DNA of 64,000 nt from Acinetobacter colistiniresistens (GTDB taxonomy: Bacteria > Pseudomonadota > Gammaproteobacteria > Pseudomonadales > Moraxellaceae), in contig NZ_KE340380.1 of NCBI RefSeq assembly GCF_000413935.1, forward strand, positions 124,001-188,000, in the 5' to 3' direction. The notes under the pieces were generated by a model. It ran no database searches. It was not told the origin of the DNA and saw only the letters and a list, made by a program, of their open reading frames with translations. Positions 40,598 through 49,828 of the stretch are shown here, piece after piece. Position numbers and translations under genes: made by a program. Every line of letters starts with the position of its first letter. The first letter of the stretch is position 1.

Positions 40598-42058
40598 ATG
40601 AAAGCAATTTATGTACGTTTAAGTACTTTAGCCATCGCTATGGCCGTTTCGGGTTGGGCAGCAGCAGAAACTTATATCGTCGATCGTTATCAAGATGACA
40701 ATGATAAAGGTTCTTTACGTTGGGCAATTGAACAAGCCAATCGCAAACCGACAGAAGCCAGTGAGATTCTGATTCAAGCGGTAGGCAAAGCACCTTATGC
40801 AATTAAGGTCAACAGTCCATTACCTGAAATCAAAGCGCCTGTAAAAATCATTGGTACACAATGGGCGAAGACAGGTGAATTTATCGCAGTCGATGGATCA
40901 AATTATATTAAAGGTACAGGAGTTGAAGCTTGCCCTGGTGCAGTTGAAGGGCAATTCGGGACCAATGTCCGGACCACAACTTTGCCGGGCATCGTATTAC
41001 GCGACATCAGTGGGGTCACCATCCAAGGCTTGGAAATTCGCCATTTCTGTATTGGAATTTTGATGAACCGTGCCAGCAATAACCTGATTCAAAACAACCG
41101 TATCATGCACAACTACGGTGGTGCAGGAGTGATGCTGACTGGAGATGATGGTAAGGGTAATCCTACAGCGACCACCACCAATAACAACAAAGTATTGAAT
41201 AACTATTTTCAGGACAATGGTGACGGGCTTGAACTGACTCGTGGCGCAGCATTTAACTTGGTCGCCAATAACCAGTTTATTTCTACAGCAGCAAATCCTG
41301 AACCATCACAAGGCATTGAAATCTTGTGGGGTAATGACAATGCGGTGATAGGCAATAAATTTGAGAATTACTCAGATGGTTTACAGATCAACTGGGGTAA
41401 GCGTAACTATATTGCCTATAACGAACTGACCAATAACTCCAATGGTTTTAACCTGACGGGTGACGGCAATATTTTTGACAGCAATAAAGTACATGGTAAT
41501 CGGGTGGGAATCGCGATCCGCTCTGAAAAAGATGCCAATGCCCACATTACTCTGACCAAAAACTTAATCTGGAATAACGGCAAAGACATTAAACGTTGTG
41601 AGGCGGGCGGAAGTTGCGTACCGAATCAACGTGTCGGTGCGATTATCTTTGATATTCCAGGTTTAGAGCATGCACATTTTGTGGGTTCACGTGGTCATGG
41701 AGTCAAAATTGATCCTGCAAACTTGCAAAAAACCTGCAACAAACCAGATGAGCAAGGCTGTAATGCTCAACCGAATCAGAATATTCAGGCACCAAAACTA
41801 AGCCTGTCAAAAGGACAAATTAGGGCTGAGATCAATGCACGACTGAATCAGCGTTATCAGGTCGAGTTTTTTGGCAACACATCAGTAAATTCAAATGAAG
41901 CAGAGCTTTATTTAGGTTCAGCGGTTGCTGCAACCAATGCACAAGGAACCGCAACGCTGACTTGGAAACCAACAACCCAAGTGGCTTCAGTGACAGCAAC
42001 GATCACTGACCGTGTAGGTGCAACATCTGAACTCAGTTCAGCTGTAAAACTGAAATAA
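40598..42058 (+). CDS. quiC: Periplasmic 3-dehydroshikimate dehydratase
   Basis: The 486-residue protein has a signal peptide (about 24 residues, GWAAAE) and a right-handed parallel beta-helix with repeated N-N and G-N turns (NNLIQNNRIMHNYGGAGVML, NNKVLNNYFQDNGDGLEL). This matches the unusual QuiC of Acinetobacter rather than the TIM-barrel enzymes of other bacteria. It makes protocatechuate from 3-dehydroshikimate, which PcaK then imports. The assignment rests on gene order plus the fold. Confidence 0.92.
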   Translation: MKAIYVRLSTLAIAMAVSGWAAAETYIVDRYQDDNDKGSLRWAIEQANRKPTEASEILIQAVGKAPYAIKVNSPLPEIKAPVKIIGTQWAKTGEFIAVDGSNYIKGTGVEACPGAVEGQFGTNVRTTTLPGIVLRDISGVTIQGLEIRHFCIGILMNRASNNLIQNNRIMHNYGGAGVMLTGDDGKGNPTATTTNNNKVLNNYFQDNGDGLELTRGAAFNLVANNQFISTAANPEPSQGIEILWGNDNAVIGNKFENYSDGLQINWGKRNYIAYNELTNNSNGFNLTGDGNIFDSNKVHGNRVGIAIRSEKDANAHITLTKNLIWNNGKDIKRCEAGGSCVPNQRVGAIIFDIPGLEHAHFVGSRGHGVKIDPANLQKTCNKPDEQGCNAQPNQNIQAPKLSLSKGQIRAEINARLNQRYQVEFFGNTSVNSNEAELYLGSAVAATNAQGTATLTWKPTTQVASVTATITDRVGATSELSSAVKLK

Positions 42059-42076
42059 ACGGCAAGGAGGCCGAAT

Positions 42077-43405
42077 ATGAAGTCGAATGCATTATTGCTC
42101 AAACTGAGCTGTCTGCCAGTTGCTGTATGTGCTGGTCAATCTAGTTTTGCGGATCAGCCGTGGTCACCAGAGCGTCAATGGTTACTCGGTGATTGGAATG
42201 GTCAGCGTCAGCAACTGGAAAAAGAAGGCTATAAATTTACAGCCTCAATCATGAGTCAAAGTGCCACAAACTTGGATGGAGGTTATAACGATGACAATGC
42301 CTTTAAAAATGCTGCACAACTGTCGCTAGGCGCCAATTTCGATTTAGAGAAAATTGCGGGCTGGAAAGATACCAGTGCCAGCCTTTTAATCACCAAACGT
42401 GATGGTAATGCCTTAACCTTGGATCGAATTAAAGATCCGCGTTCTAGTGCACTCGGCAATTCACAGGAAATCTATGGTCGTGGCAAAATCTGGCGTCTGA
42501 GTCAGGCGTGGGTGAAAAAGGGCTTCGTTGATAATACGGTGCAGTTCAAGATTGGCCGTATGGGCATGTCTGAAGATTTTAATGGCTCGCAATGCGAATT
42601 TCAGAACCTGTTACTGTGTGGTGGTCAGCTTGGGAAGTCGATTGGTTCAATTTGGTATAACTTGCCTGTTGGATTATGGGGTGCCAATGTTAAATATCAA
42701 TTTGCACCTGAATGGACGTTAGGTGTCGGTGTCTACGAAGTTAATCCAGATAATATTAAAACTGATCGCAATCGTGATGGGTTTAATCTGGATATGGACC
42801 ATGTCAAAGGGGCAACTATTCCTGTCGAACTGGCATGGCGACCAAAACTTGCTGCCTTTAATGGCTTATCCAGCGAATATAAAATCGGTGCATTGTATTC
42901 AACAGCCGAAGCCAATGATATTGCCACGGTCGGCAAAATACATGATGGCAAGCATAGTTTTTGGTTGAATGCACAACAACAACTGAGTCAAACAGGCAAT
43001 GATCCGAAACGTGGCTTATATGTCAGCTTTAATGCGGTGATTAATGATAAAGCCACGACAGCTGTTCAAAGTACGCAGCAATTAGCCCTCTGGTACAAAG
43101 GCCCTTTTGATGGCCGTCCAAATGATTCGATTGGCTTTGGTATTGCCAATTATCTCGTCAATGATCGTTATAAAGATCGTCAAATTGCACTCAATGAAAC
43201 TCGCGGTTATCAGCAATACGATGCGCTTGCTGCAGATTATGTACCCGTTCAGCGTGATGAGCTCAATGTTGAACTGAATTACACCTATCAGTGGTCACCT
43301 GCGGTCATGTTAAGACCGAACCTACAATATATCCATCAACCAGCGGGTGTTAAAGAAGTGGATGATGCATGGGTTGCAGGCTTGAGCATGCGCGTGAATT
43401 TCTAA
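42077..43405 (+). CDS. quiX: OprB-family outer-membrane porin of the quinate operon
   Basis: The 442-residue protein has a signal peptide (about 24 residues, SSFADQPW) and a carbohydrate-porin-like barrel: GDWNGQRQQLEKEGYKFTAS near residue 38 and a C-terminal WVAGLSMRVNF strand ending in Phe. A strong AGGAGG site precedes it. In A. baylyi quiX lies between quiC and quiA. It probably lets quinate, shikimate or protocatechuate across the outer membrane. Confidence 0.9.
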   Translation: MKSNALLLKLSCLPVAVCAGQSSFADQPWSPERQWLLGDWNGQRQQLEKEGYKFTASIMSQSATNLDGGYNDDNAFKNAAQLSLGANFDLEKIAGWKDTSASLLITKRDGNALTLDRIKDPRSSALGNSQEIYGRGKIWRLSQAWVKKGFVDNTVQFKIGRMGMSEDFNGSQCEFQNLLLCGGQLGKSIGSIWYNLPVGLWGANVKYQFAPEWTLGVGVYEVNPDNIKTDRNRDGFNLDMDHVKGATIPVELAWRPKLAAFNGLSSEYKIGALYSTAEANDIATVGKIHDGKHSFWLNAQQQLSQTGNDPKRGLYVSFNAVINDKATTAVQSTQQLALWYKGPFDGRPNDSIGFGIANYLVNDRYKDRQIALNETRGYQQYDALAADYVPVQRDELNVELNYTYQWSPAVMLRPNLQYIHQPAGVKEVDDAWVAGLSMRVNF

Positions 43406-43421
43406 TACAGGAGTATGACAG

Positions 43422-45845
43422 ATGTCTGAATCTTCAAACTCACATACCATACTGAAGATATGGTGCTTTATTTTGGCGCTAGTTTTGTTGCTCACAGGCC
43501 TGTTTTTTACAGTCTGTGGGTTTCAACTCGCGATGCTGGGTGGATCATGGTATTTCGTGATCTCGGGTGTATTCACGCTGATCTCTGCTGTTTTTATTTT
43601 TAAGAAAAAAGCACTGGGTGTCTGGCTATTCAGTTTAGTTTTTGCAGGAACGATCATCTGGTCATTGATTGATGCAGGTTGGGAGTTCTGGCCTCTATTT
43701 TCAAGACTGATGTTCCCAGCAGGCTTATTTGCCGCGCTGATGTTTACTTTACCTGCCATTCGCCGTTATCAATATCAACCGAGTGCAGATCTTCCTGCTT
43801 ATGTTCTTGGGATATTGACGGTTATCGGCATGGTGATAGGTTTTTATCAGATGTTCCAACCACATCCAACGGTTGCGGCCTCTGGACAGGCCTTGCCTTT
43901 GGTTCCTGTAAAAACTGATATGAAACTGACCAACTGGCAGCACTATGGTCAAGATGCAGGTGGTAGTCGTTTTGCTGCATTGGATCAGATCACACGAGAC
44001 AATGTGCATCAGTTGAAAGAGGTCTGGCGTTTCCGTACGGGTGATTTCACCACAGGCTCGGGAAATGGTGCAGAAGATCAAATGACTCCGTTACAGGTGG
44101 GTAATAAGATTTATCTATGTACGCCGCATAACAATATTTTTGCCTTGGAAGCAGACTCAGGCAAACAACTCTGGAAAGCGGAAGTCAATTCCAAGTCGGA
44201 TGCATGGGAACGTTGCCGCGGTGTTGCTTATTTTGACTCAACCCAAGCGCTGGTTCAGCCGACTTTGGCTGGTGCGACGCCTGTTCAAGCTGTCGCAAAC
44301 AACAGCTCATGTCTACGCCGTGTTTATACCAATACACCAGATGGTCGCCTGATTGCAGTCAATGCAGATACAGGTGAGCGTTGTAAAGACTTTGGTGTAG
44401 AGGGAACAGTAGATCTTCTGAAAGGTCTAGGTGAGGGTACAACTGCTCCACGTTTTGAGGTGACATCTGCACCAACCATTGCGGGGACAGTGATTGTAGT
44501 AGGGAGTCGGATTGCCGATAACTTTGCTGCCGATATGCCAGGTGGGGTGATTCGTGCATACGATGTCATTACAGGTGAATTACGTTGGGCCTTTGATCCT
44601 CGTAATCCAGATCCAAACCATGTGTTAAAAGAAGGCGAAACCTATAAACGCAGTTCAGCCAATTCTTGGGCGGCGATGTCTTATGATCCACAAATGAACA
44701 CGGTATTCTTGCCAATGGGTAGCTCATCTGTGGATGTATGGGGCGGTAATCGTCAACCTTTAGACCATAAATATAATTCTTCTGTTCTGGCTTTGGATGC
44801 AACTACAGGTAAGGAAAAGTGGGTCTATCAGACCGTTCATAATGATTTATGGGATTTTGATTTGCCAATGCAACCCAGCTTGGTAGATTTCCCAATGCAA
44901 GATGGCAGCAATCAACCCGCCGTAGTGATTGGCACCAAATCAGGTCAGTTCTTTGTCTTGGATCGTGTCACAGGCCAACCACTCACCAAAGTGATTGAGC
45001 AGCCAGTGAAACCTGCCGATATCAAAGGAGAGCAATACAGCCCAACTCAACCACGTTCGGTAGAAATGCCACAAATTGGTAACCAGACCATAACTGAATC
45101 GGATATGTGGGGTGCAACACCATTTGACCAGCTGATGTGCCGTATCAACTTCAAATCAATGCGTTATGAAGGCTTATTTACTGCACCAGGTACCGATAAG
45201 TCATTGAGCTTTCCAGGTTCTTTGGGCGGGATGAACTGGGGCAGCATTGCCTTCGATCCAAGCCATCAGTATATGTTCGTCAATGACATGCGCTTAGGCC
45301 TATGGATTCAGTTGATTGAACAAACCCCAGAAGATCTGGCTGTTCAGGCCAATGGTGGTGAAAAAGTCAATACGGGTATGGGTGCGGTGCCAATGAAAGG
45401 AACACCGTACAAAGTCAATAAAGATCGTTTCTGGTCGAAATTGATGATCCCTTGCCAAAAACCGCCATATGGCACCATGACGGCAGTGGACATGAAAACT
45501 CGTCAGGTGGCGTGGCAAGTACCTATGGGAACCGTGCAGGATACTGGCCCAATGGGAATCAAAATGGGTTTACCTGTTCCAATTGGCATGCCAACGATTG
45601 GTGGTCCAATGGCAACTCAAGGTGGTTTAGTCTTCTTTGCAGCGACTCAAGATTATTACTTGCGTGCATTGGATTCATCTTCGGGCAAAGAGTTATGGAA
45701 AGCGCGTTTACCTGTGGGTAGCCAAGGTACACCGATCAGCTATGTTTCTCCGAAAAACGGTAAACAGTATGTGCTGATTACTGCGGGTGGTGCACGTCAG
45801 TCGCCTGATCATGGCGACTATGTAATTGCATATGGTTTGAATTAA
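43422..45845 (+). CDS. quiA: PQQ-dependent quinate/shikimate dehydrogenase
   Basis: The 807-residue membrane quinoprotein has about five N-terminal helices (residues 10-150), then a periplasmic eight-bladed PQQ propeller typical of the glucose/quinate dehydrogenase family. Landmarks are WRFRTGDFTTGSG, WERCRGVAYFDS near residue 265, VYQTVHNDLWDFDLPMQPSL near residue 470 and the WKARLPVGSQGTP terminal blade. It oxidises quinate and shikimate in the periplasm and passes electrons to ubiquinone. Last gene of the operon; a terminator follows. Confidence 0.96.
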   Translation: MSESSNSHTILKIWCFILALVLLLTGLFFTVCGFQLAMLGGSWYFVISGVFTLISAVFIFKKKALGVWLFSLVFAGTIIWSLIDAGWEFWPLFSRLMFPAGLFAALMFTLPAIRRYQYQPSADLPAYVLGILTVIGMVIGFYQMFQPHPTVAASGQALPLVPVKTDMKLTNWQHYGQDAGGSRFAALDQITRDNVHQLKEVWRFRTGDFTTGSGNGAEDQMTPLQVGNKIYLCTPHNNIFALEADSGKQLWKAEVNSKSDAWERCRGVAYFDSTQALVQPTLAGATPVQAVANNSSCLRRVYTNTPDGRLIAVNADTGERCKDFGVEGTVDLLKGLGEGTTAPRFEVTSAPTIAGTVIVVGSRIADNFAADMPGGVIRAYDVITGELRWAFDPRNPDPNHVLKEGETYKRSSANSWAAMSYDPQMNTVFLPMGSSSVDVWGGNRQPLDHKYNSSVLALDATTGKEKWVYQTVHNDLWDFDLPMQPSLVDFPMQDGSNQPAVVIGTKSGQFFVLDRVTGQPLTKVIEQPVKPADIKGEQYSPTQPRSVEMPQIGNQTITESDMWGATPFDQLMCRINFKSMRYEGLFTAPGTDKSLSFPGSLGGMNWGSIAFDPSHQYMFVNDMRLGLWIQLIEQTPEDLAVQANGGEKVNTGMGAVPMKGTPYKVNKDRFWSKLMIPCQKPPYGTMTAVDMKTRQVAWQVPMGTVQDTGPMGIKMGLPVPIGMPTIGGPMATQGGLVFFAATQDYYLRALDSSSGKELWKARLPVGSQGTPISYVSPKNGKQYVLITAGGARQSPDHGDYVIAYGLN

Positions 45846-45864
45846 GCTGAAATTGAAATAAACA

Positions 45865-45892
45865 AAACGGCAATCGCAGTGATTGCCGTTTT
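45865..45892. terminator. Terminator of the pca-qui operon
   Basis: AAACGGCAATC, a 5-base loop and GATTGCCGTTT form an 11-bp stem followed by more T, 19 bases after the quiA stop. The symmetric A/T flanks also suit the convergent minus-strand gene. Confidence 0.9.
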
Positions 45893-45906
45893 TCATTGAT
45901 TTAGTT

Positions 45907-46161
45907 TTAAGTTGCTGCAGTTAAAACAGGCATCTGTACAGCATCAGAAATCACCGCAAATTGTGGTTGAGCATTTTGTCCCAGTTGATAATCTGAAAAA
46001 TTAACTTGCCAGAAACCTAAGCTTGCGGTTGTTGCGATATAGAAAACCTGATTGCTGTGATCACGAACGATTTCCCATTGAGTATAGTCACCCTTGATAT
46101 TGCCACTTTGGTCAATACATTGTTCGCGTGTGACATAGATACCTTTAATCACATTCATCAC
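45907..46161 (-). pseudogene. C-terminal fragment of a linear amide C-N hydrolase, out of frame
   Basis: The 84-residue frame (MMNVIKGIYVTREQ..., WEIVRDHSNQVFYIATTASLGFW) is the end of a choloylglycine-hydrolase-like protein. In the intact family the text runs straight on from the preceding frame (about ...NTAAIAMNVMNVIKG...). Here the two halves are in different frames and overlap as TGATG at 46158-46162. Either a small indel broke the gene or the halves are translationally coupled as two chains. A frameshift is more likely. Confidence 0.7.
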
Positions 46162-47030
46162 ATTGCGATCGCGGCAGTGTTAGTTGGGCGTTGTGTTTGG
46201 TTTAACCAAGGAATAGAGTAATTCAGCGTGAAGGCTGTACGTAAGAATCGATCAGAAGGCAGTGCAGAAGAAGAGAGCCCGATTGAACCCCCACCATTAC
46301 CTGCTTTATTCACATTGAGACCAATGATGGTCTGGCTGTTCGTTTCAACATTGGTAACGCCCAGATAATTTTCTAGGTTGGTACGATGCCATTCAATAAA
46401 TGGGGTATTGGTCATGACCCCAATATCGGTATTGTCAGTAATCGACAATTGCCCATCACGAAATTCAAGTACCAGACTCGCCCCAGTTTTATCGTGAAAC
46501 TGGAAATGAATTGGGATTAAATTTTTGAGCTCATCCGTGTGATTAAACTCGCTATGTTCAGAAAACTGTAGCGGATCCCAAAAATATAAGACTTCTCCAA
46601 GAGAAGTTGGCTGTCCTTGCTGAATGGCGTATAAATCCTGTTTTAGTGTTTCAACTGAATTGTAGTTAGAAGCCGCCCAGCCACAAATATCCAACGCGGA
46701 AATCAATTTGGCATTGTGTGGTGCATCAGCTTTTTTAGGATAACGGGAGGGTGGTAGCCATAATGCTGCTGCTGAAAATCCGTCTGTGTTCATGGCATCG
46801 CATAGTTTGGTGTCAAACAGGTTTAATGGGAGTTTAATTCCAATTCCCATAAACCCATATTTTGTTGTCCAGTGATAGGCAGGTGCATTTGGGCTTAAAG
46901 TATCAATTGCTTTTAAGGGTGTTGCCAATGGAATTGCAGCCAGTTGCCAAGTAAAGGTAGCGGCAAAATCCATGGTACGCCCAGAAATACGATAGCCTGT
47001 TGCTTGAGGTAGAATAAATTCGGTACACAT
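46158..47030 (-). CDS. Linear amide C-N hydrolase (choloylglycine hydrolase family), frame interrupted near the C-terminus
   Basis: The 290-residue frame begins MCTEF, so removal of Met exposes Cys2, the nucleophile of Ntn hydrolases such as penicillin V acylase, bile-salt hydrolase and AHL acylases. It continues with RISGRTMDFAATFTW near residue 18, ALWLPPSRYP, and VMTNTPFIEWHRTNLENY near residue 213, then stops where the family normally continues about 80 residues more. Those residues lie in the next frame (45907-46161). There is no signal peptide. Function after truncation is doubtful. Confidence 0.78.
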   Translation of the reverse strand: MCTEFILPQATGYRISGRTMDFAATFTWQLAAIPLATPLKAIDTLSPNAPAYHWTTKYGFMGIGIKLPLNLFDTKLCDAMNTDGFSAAALWLPPSRYPKKADAPHNAKLISALDICGWAASNYNSVETLKQDLYAIQQGQPTSLGEVLYFWDPLQFSEHSEFNHTDELKNLIPIHFQFHDKTGASLVLEFRDGQLSITDNTDIGVMTNTPFIEWHRTNLENYLGVTNVETNSQTIIGLNVNKAGNGGGSIGLSSSALPSDRFLRTAFTLNYSIPWLNQTQRPTNTAAIAM

Positions 47031-47376
47031 ATTATTTTCTCTTTTGATTATTAGAATAAATCATGATTTTTGGTTTTTATTTGATCTTAAATTATTCTGT
47101 AAGTGCTCTAAATATATAAGATCGTTTGAGCATTTAAAAAATTAGCAGAGGATATTTTGATAGTCAAATAGTTTTAATTTAAATATAAGGTTCTATTTTT
47201 AAATATTATTTTAAATAAAAATAAATAATTAGATGCTGTATTTTCTAGTTTAAATCATTCGTACATTACAGTCAGAAAGTCGATATTGCGTGTGGGTAAG
47301 TAGAGTTGGCATATTCATTGCTTCATTTATGATATCTGGTCAGACCAGTCAGACAATGCATTAAATTGGAGCAGCG
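47031..47376. other. 346-base AT-rich divergent promoter region
   Basis: The gap between the interrupted amide hydrolase gene and uraD holds no gene. It is very AT-rich for about 200 bases. Its right end carries the palindrome at 47336-47348, probably the operator of the urate regulator. Confidence 0.6.
47336..47348. promoter_or_regulatory. Putative GntR (FCD-type) operator upstream of uraD
   Basis: CTGGTCAGACCAG is a perfect 13-bp palindrome 28 bases before the uraD start, matching the TGGTNNNACCA form bound by FadR-like GntR regulators. Near-identical copies occur upstream of hpxO (53807-53819) and in the gntR-alc gap (54727-54739), which points to the GntR protein encoded at 53911-54627. 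Confidence 0.72.
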
Positions 47377-47877
47377 ATGCAACTCGAAACATTCAATCAG
47401 CTAGATTCAGATGCGGCCCAACGGGTTTTGCAAGGCTGTGTGCACATTCCAACTTGGATTTCTGAACTGCTACAGCAACGTCCTTATAGCTCTAAAGCAC
47501 AGCTTTATCAAACTGCGCTGGCACATGCTCAAACGTGGCAATGGCCTGAAATTTCTGCGGCCTTGGCGCAACATCCACGGATTGGCGAAAAAAAAGCGGC
47601 AGCAGTGCTGTCTGAAAAAGAACAGCAATTTTCTCAGCAAGAACAAGGGCAGATCCAAACCGATGCAGTACTGCAACTGGCACTTTATCAGGGCAATTTA
47701 GATTATGAGCACAAATTTGGGCATATTTATCTGATTCGTGCGGCAGGTCGTTCTGGGCAGCAGATATTGTCTGAGCTGCAACGCCGACTCAAAAACACAG
47801 CAAAACAAGAACAGGCCGAAGTGAAGCAGCAATTGGGGGAAATTGCACTGCTTCGTTTAAATCAGGAGATTCAATAA
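47377..47877 (+). CDS. uraD: 2-oxo-4-hydroxy-4-carboxy-5-ureidoimidazoline (OHCU) decarboxylase
   Basis: The 166-residue helical protein has the conserved ALAQHPRIGEKK near residue 62 with the catalytic His of OHCU decarboxylases, and FGHIYLIRAAGRSGQQIL near residue 115. It converts OHCU to S-allantoin, the third step from urate. A GGAG ribosome site lies 5 bases before the ATG. The stop overlaps the uraH start by one base (TAATG), so the two are translationally coupled. Confidence 0.95.
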   Translation: MQLETFNQLDSDAAQRVLQGCVHIPTWISELLQQRPYSSKAQLYQTALAHAQTWQWPEISAALAQHPRIGEKKAAAVLSEKEQQFSQQEQGQIQTDAVLQLALYQGNLDYEHKFGHIYLIRAAGRSGQQILSELQRRLKNTAKQEQAEVKQQLGEIALLRLNQEIQ

Positions 47878-48212
47878 TGGCGGGTATCAGTACACATATT
47901 TTAAATGCATCACTGGGTCAGCCTGCGCAAAAGGTTTTGGTGAAGTTACTGCAGCAAGTGGATCAGGATTACATCTTATTGGATCAACAATTTACTGATG
48001 CAGATGGCCGTATTAAAACATTCAACATCGAGATATTTGTGCAAGGCAATTACCAATTAATTTTTGAAGTTGCCGCTTATTTTCAAGCTTTAAATACCGA
48101 AACTTTTTATCCACGTGTGTGGATTGATTTTAAGGTCATGGATATTCAACAGCACTATCACGTGCCGTTATTAATCAGTCCGTTTTCATATTCAACCTAT
48201 CGTGGCAGCTAA
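47877..48212 (+). CDS. uraH: 5-hydroxyisourate hydrolase
   Basis: The 111-residue protein is a transthyretin-like hydrolase with the N-terminal ISTHILNASLGQPA motif (catalytic His), DADGRIKTF near residue 42 and the diagnostic C-terminal YRGS. It has no signal peptide, so it is cytoplasmic. It hydrolyses 5-hydroxyisourate, made by HpxO, to OHCU for UraD. It overlaps uraD and is followed after 50 bases by a purine permease. Confidence 0.96.
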   Translation: MAGISTHILNASLGQPAQKVLVKLLQQVDQDYILLDQQFTDADGRIKTFNIEIFVQGNYQLIFEVAAYFQALNTETFYPRVWIDFKVMDIQQHYHVPLLISPFSYSTYRGS

Positions 48213-48262
48213 ACCAACTCAAGCAATGTGGACATCATGAATTTAATTTGAGGAATTAACCC

Positions 48263-49630
48263 ATGCAGCAAGACAACCTAGACCGTGAGGCTCACGGATC
48301 AGCAGAACATCAATATTTAGGCATGAACAAAAACCTCATTTATGGTTTGCAGCATGTCTTGACCATGTATGGCGGCATCATTGCACCGCCGCTCATTATT
48401 GGCGCTGCGGCGGGCTTGCAAGCCTCTGAAATTGGACTATTGGTGGCGGCTGCATTATTTGTAGGGGGAATTGCCACCGTTTTGCAAACTGTTGGTTTCA
48501 AGCATTTCGGCGCAAAATTGCCGATTGTTCAGGGCGTCTCTTTCGCAGGTGTCGCCACCATTCTCGCTATTGTAACCACAGGTGGTGGTTTGGCATCGGC
48601 GTTTGGTGCCGTGATTGTGGCTTCGATTATTGGCCTGTTGCTCACACCGTTTTTCGCAAAAATCATCCGTTTTTTCCCACCGGTAGTGACTGGTTGTGTG
48701 ATTACCATGATCGGTATTTCGCTGACGCCTGTGGCAATCCGCTGGATTATGGGCGGCAATCCCAAAGCTGAAAACTGGGGAGATCCAGCCAATGTCGGTT
48801 TGGCATTGATGACCTTAGCGATTGTGATTATTTTTAGTATGTTACGCAGTCAAATCTTGCGTCGGCTTGCAATTTTGATTGCCATTGTGTTGGGAACCGT
48901 ACTGGCTTATTTTGCAGGATTCACTGATTTTTCCAATGTCGGTTCAGGTTCTATTTTTGCTTTGCCGAGCTTTTTCCACTTTGGTTCTCCTGTCTTTGAG
49001 TTTTCTGCCATTCTTTCCATGGTGATTGTGACATTGGTGGTGATGACGGAAACCACCGCAGATATTATCGCGATTGGTGAAATCGTGGGCAGCAAAGTCG
49101 ATTCTAAACGTATTGGGGATGGTTTACGTGCAGACATGCTATCGAGTGCAATCTCACCGATCTTCGGCTCATTTATGCAAACGGCATTCGCACAGAATGT
49201 TGGACTAGTGGCGATTACTGGAATTAAAAGCCGATTTGTGGTGGCAACTGCAGGCGGAATTCTGATTGTTTTAGGTTTACTGCCGATTGTGGGACGGTTA
49301 GTCGCATCGATTCCGATGCCGGTATTAGGTGGAGCGGGGATTGTCCTGTTTGGAACGGTTGCAGCCAGCGGAATTCGCACTTTAGCGAAAGTGGATTATA
49401 ACGAGAACAAGAACCTGATTATTGTCGCGACCTCATTGGCGATCGGCATGATTCCGATTGTAAACCATGAGTTTTACGCACAATTTCCTGTTTCTGTGCA
49501 GATGTTATTACACTCTGGGATCAGTTCGACCTGTATCACTGCAATTCTACTGAATATTATTTTCAATCATCTTCCATTCACTAAAAAATCAGTTGAAGTG
49601 GCAAGCTTGCCCTTAAATTCAGGACATTAA
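48263..49630 (+). CDS. NCS2-family purine permease (urate/xanthine)
   Basis: The 455-residue protein is a nucleobase-ascorbate transporter with about 14 segments. It has GLQHVLTMYGGIIAPPLIIG near residue 28 with the conserved His, VMTETTADIIAIGEIVG near residue 265 with the substrate-binding Glu, and the family signature AQNVGLVAITGIKSRFVV near residue 310. It resembles the UacT/XanQ/UapA branch that imports urate or xanthine. The position behind uraD-uraH supports urate import. The exact substrate is not readable. Confidence 0.9.
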   Translation: MQQDNLDREAHGSAEHQYLGMNKNLIYGLQHVLTMYGGIIAPPLIIGAAAGLQASEIGLLVAAALFVGGIATVLQTVGFKHFGAKLPIVQGVSFAGVATILAIVTTGGGLASAFGAVIVASIIGLLLTPFFAKIIRFFPPVVTGCVITMIGISLTPVAIRWIMGGNPKAENWGDPANVGLALMTLAIVIIFSMLRSQILRRLAILIAIVLGTVLAYFAGFTDFSNVGSGSIFALPSFFHFGSPVFEFSAILSMVIVTLVVMTETTADIIAIGEIVGSKVDSKRIGDGLRADMLSSAISPIFGSFMQTAFAQNVGLVAITGIKSRFVVATAGGILIVLGLLPIVGRLVASIPMPVLGGAGIVLFGTVAASGIRTLAKVDYNENKNLIIVATSLAIGMIPIVNHEFYAQFPVSVQMLLHSGISSTCITAILLNIIFNHLPFTKKSVEVASLPLNSGH

Positions 49631-49637
49631 TCATCAC

Positions 49638-49676
49638 GGATTCAGGCTTGAAAATTCAAACTGAATCCTGCTTTTT
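49638..49676 (+). terminator. Terminator after the purine permease gene
   Basis: GGATTCAG at 49638-49645 pairs with CTGAATCC at 49661-49668 and is followed by TGCTTTTT on the plus strand, 8 bases after the permease stop. The inner loop can extend the stem (TTGAAAATTCAA). Confidence 0.8.
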
Positions 49677-49828
49677 ACCTGCACATCGTTAAACGTCACT
49701 TATTCAATTTTGAATAGGTCTGGGGGCGTTTTGGCTTTAAAAAGTGCAAAGCAAGATTTTTAAAGCATTAGCAGGTCGGTTTTAAATGTTTTAAATCAAT
49801 TTTTAGATCAAAGATCTAGGGGACAACT

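Noticed and set aside
47280..47376. A third xanthine riboswitch before uraD (ATTGCTTC segment)
   Set aside because: The AAGCG-x-TCAG strand and the closing helix are missing; the region carries the GntR-type palindrome instead.
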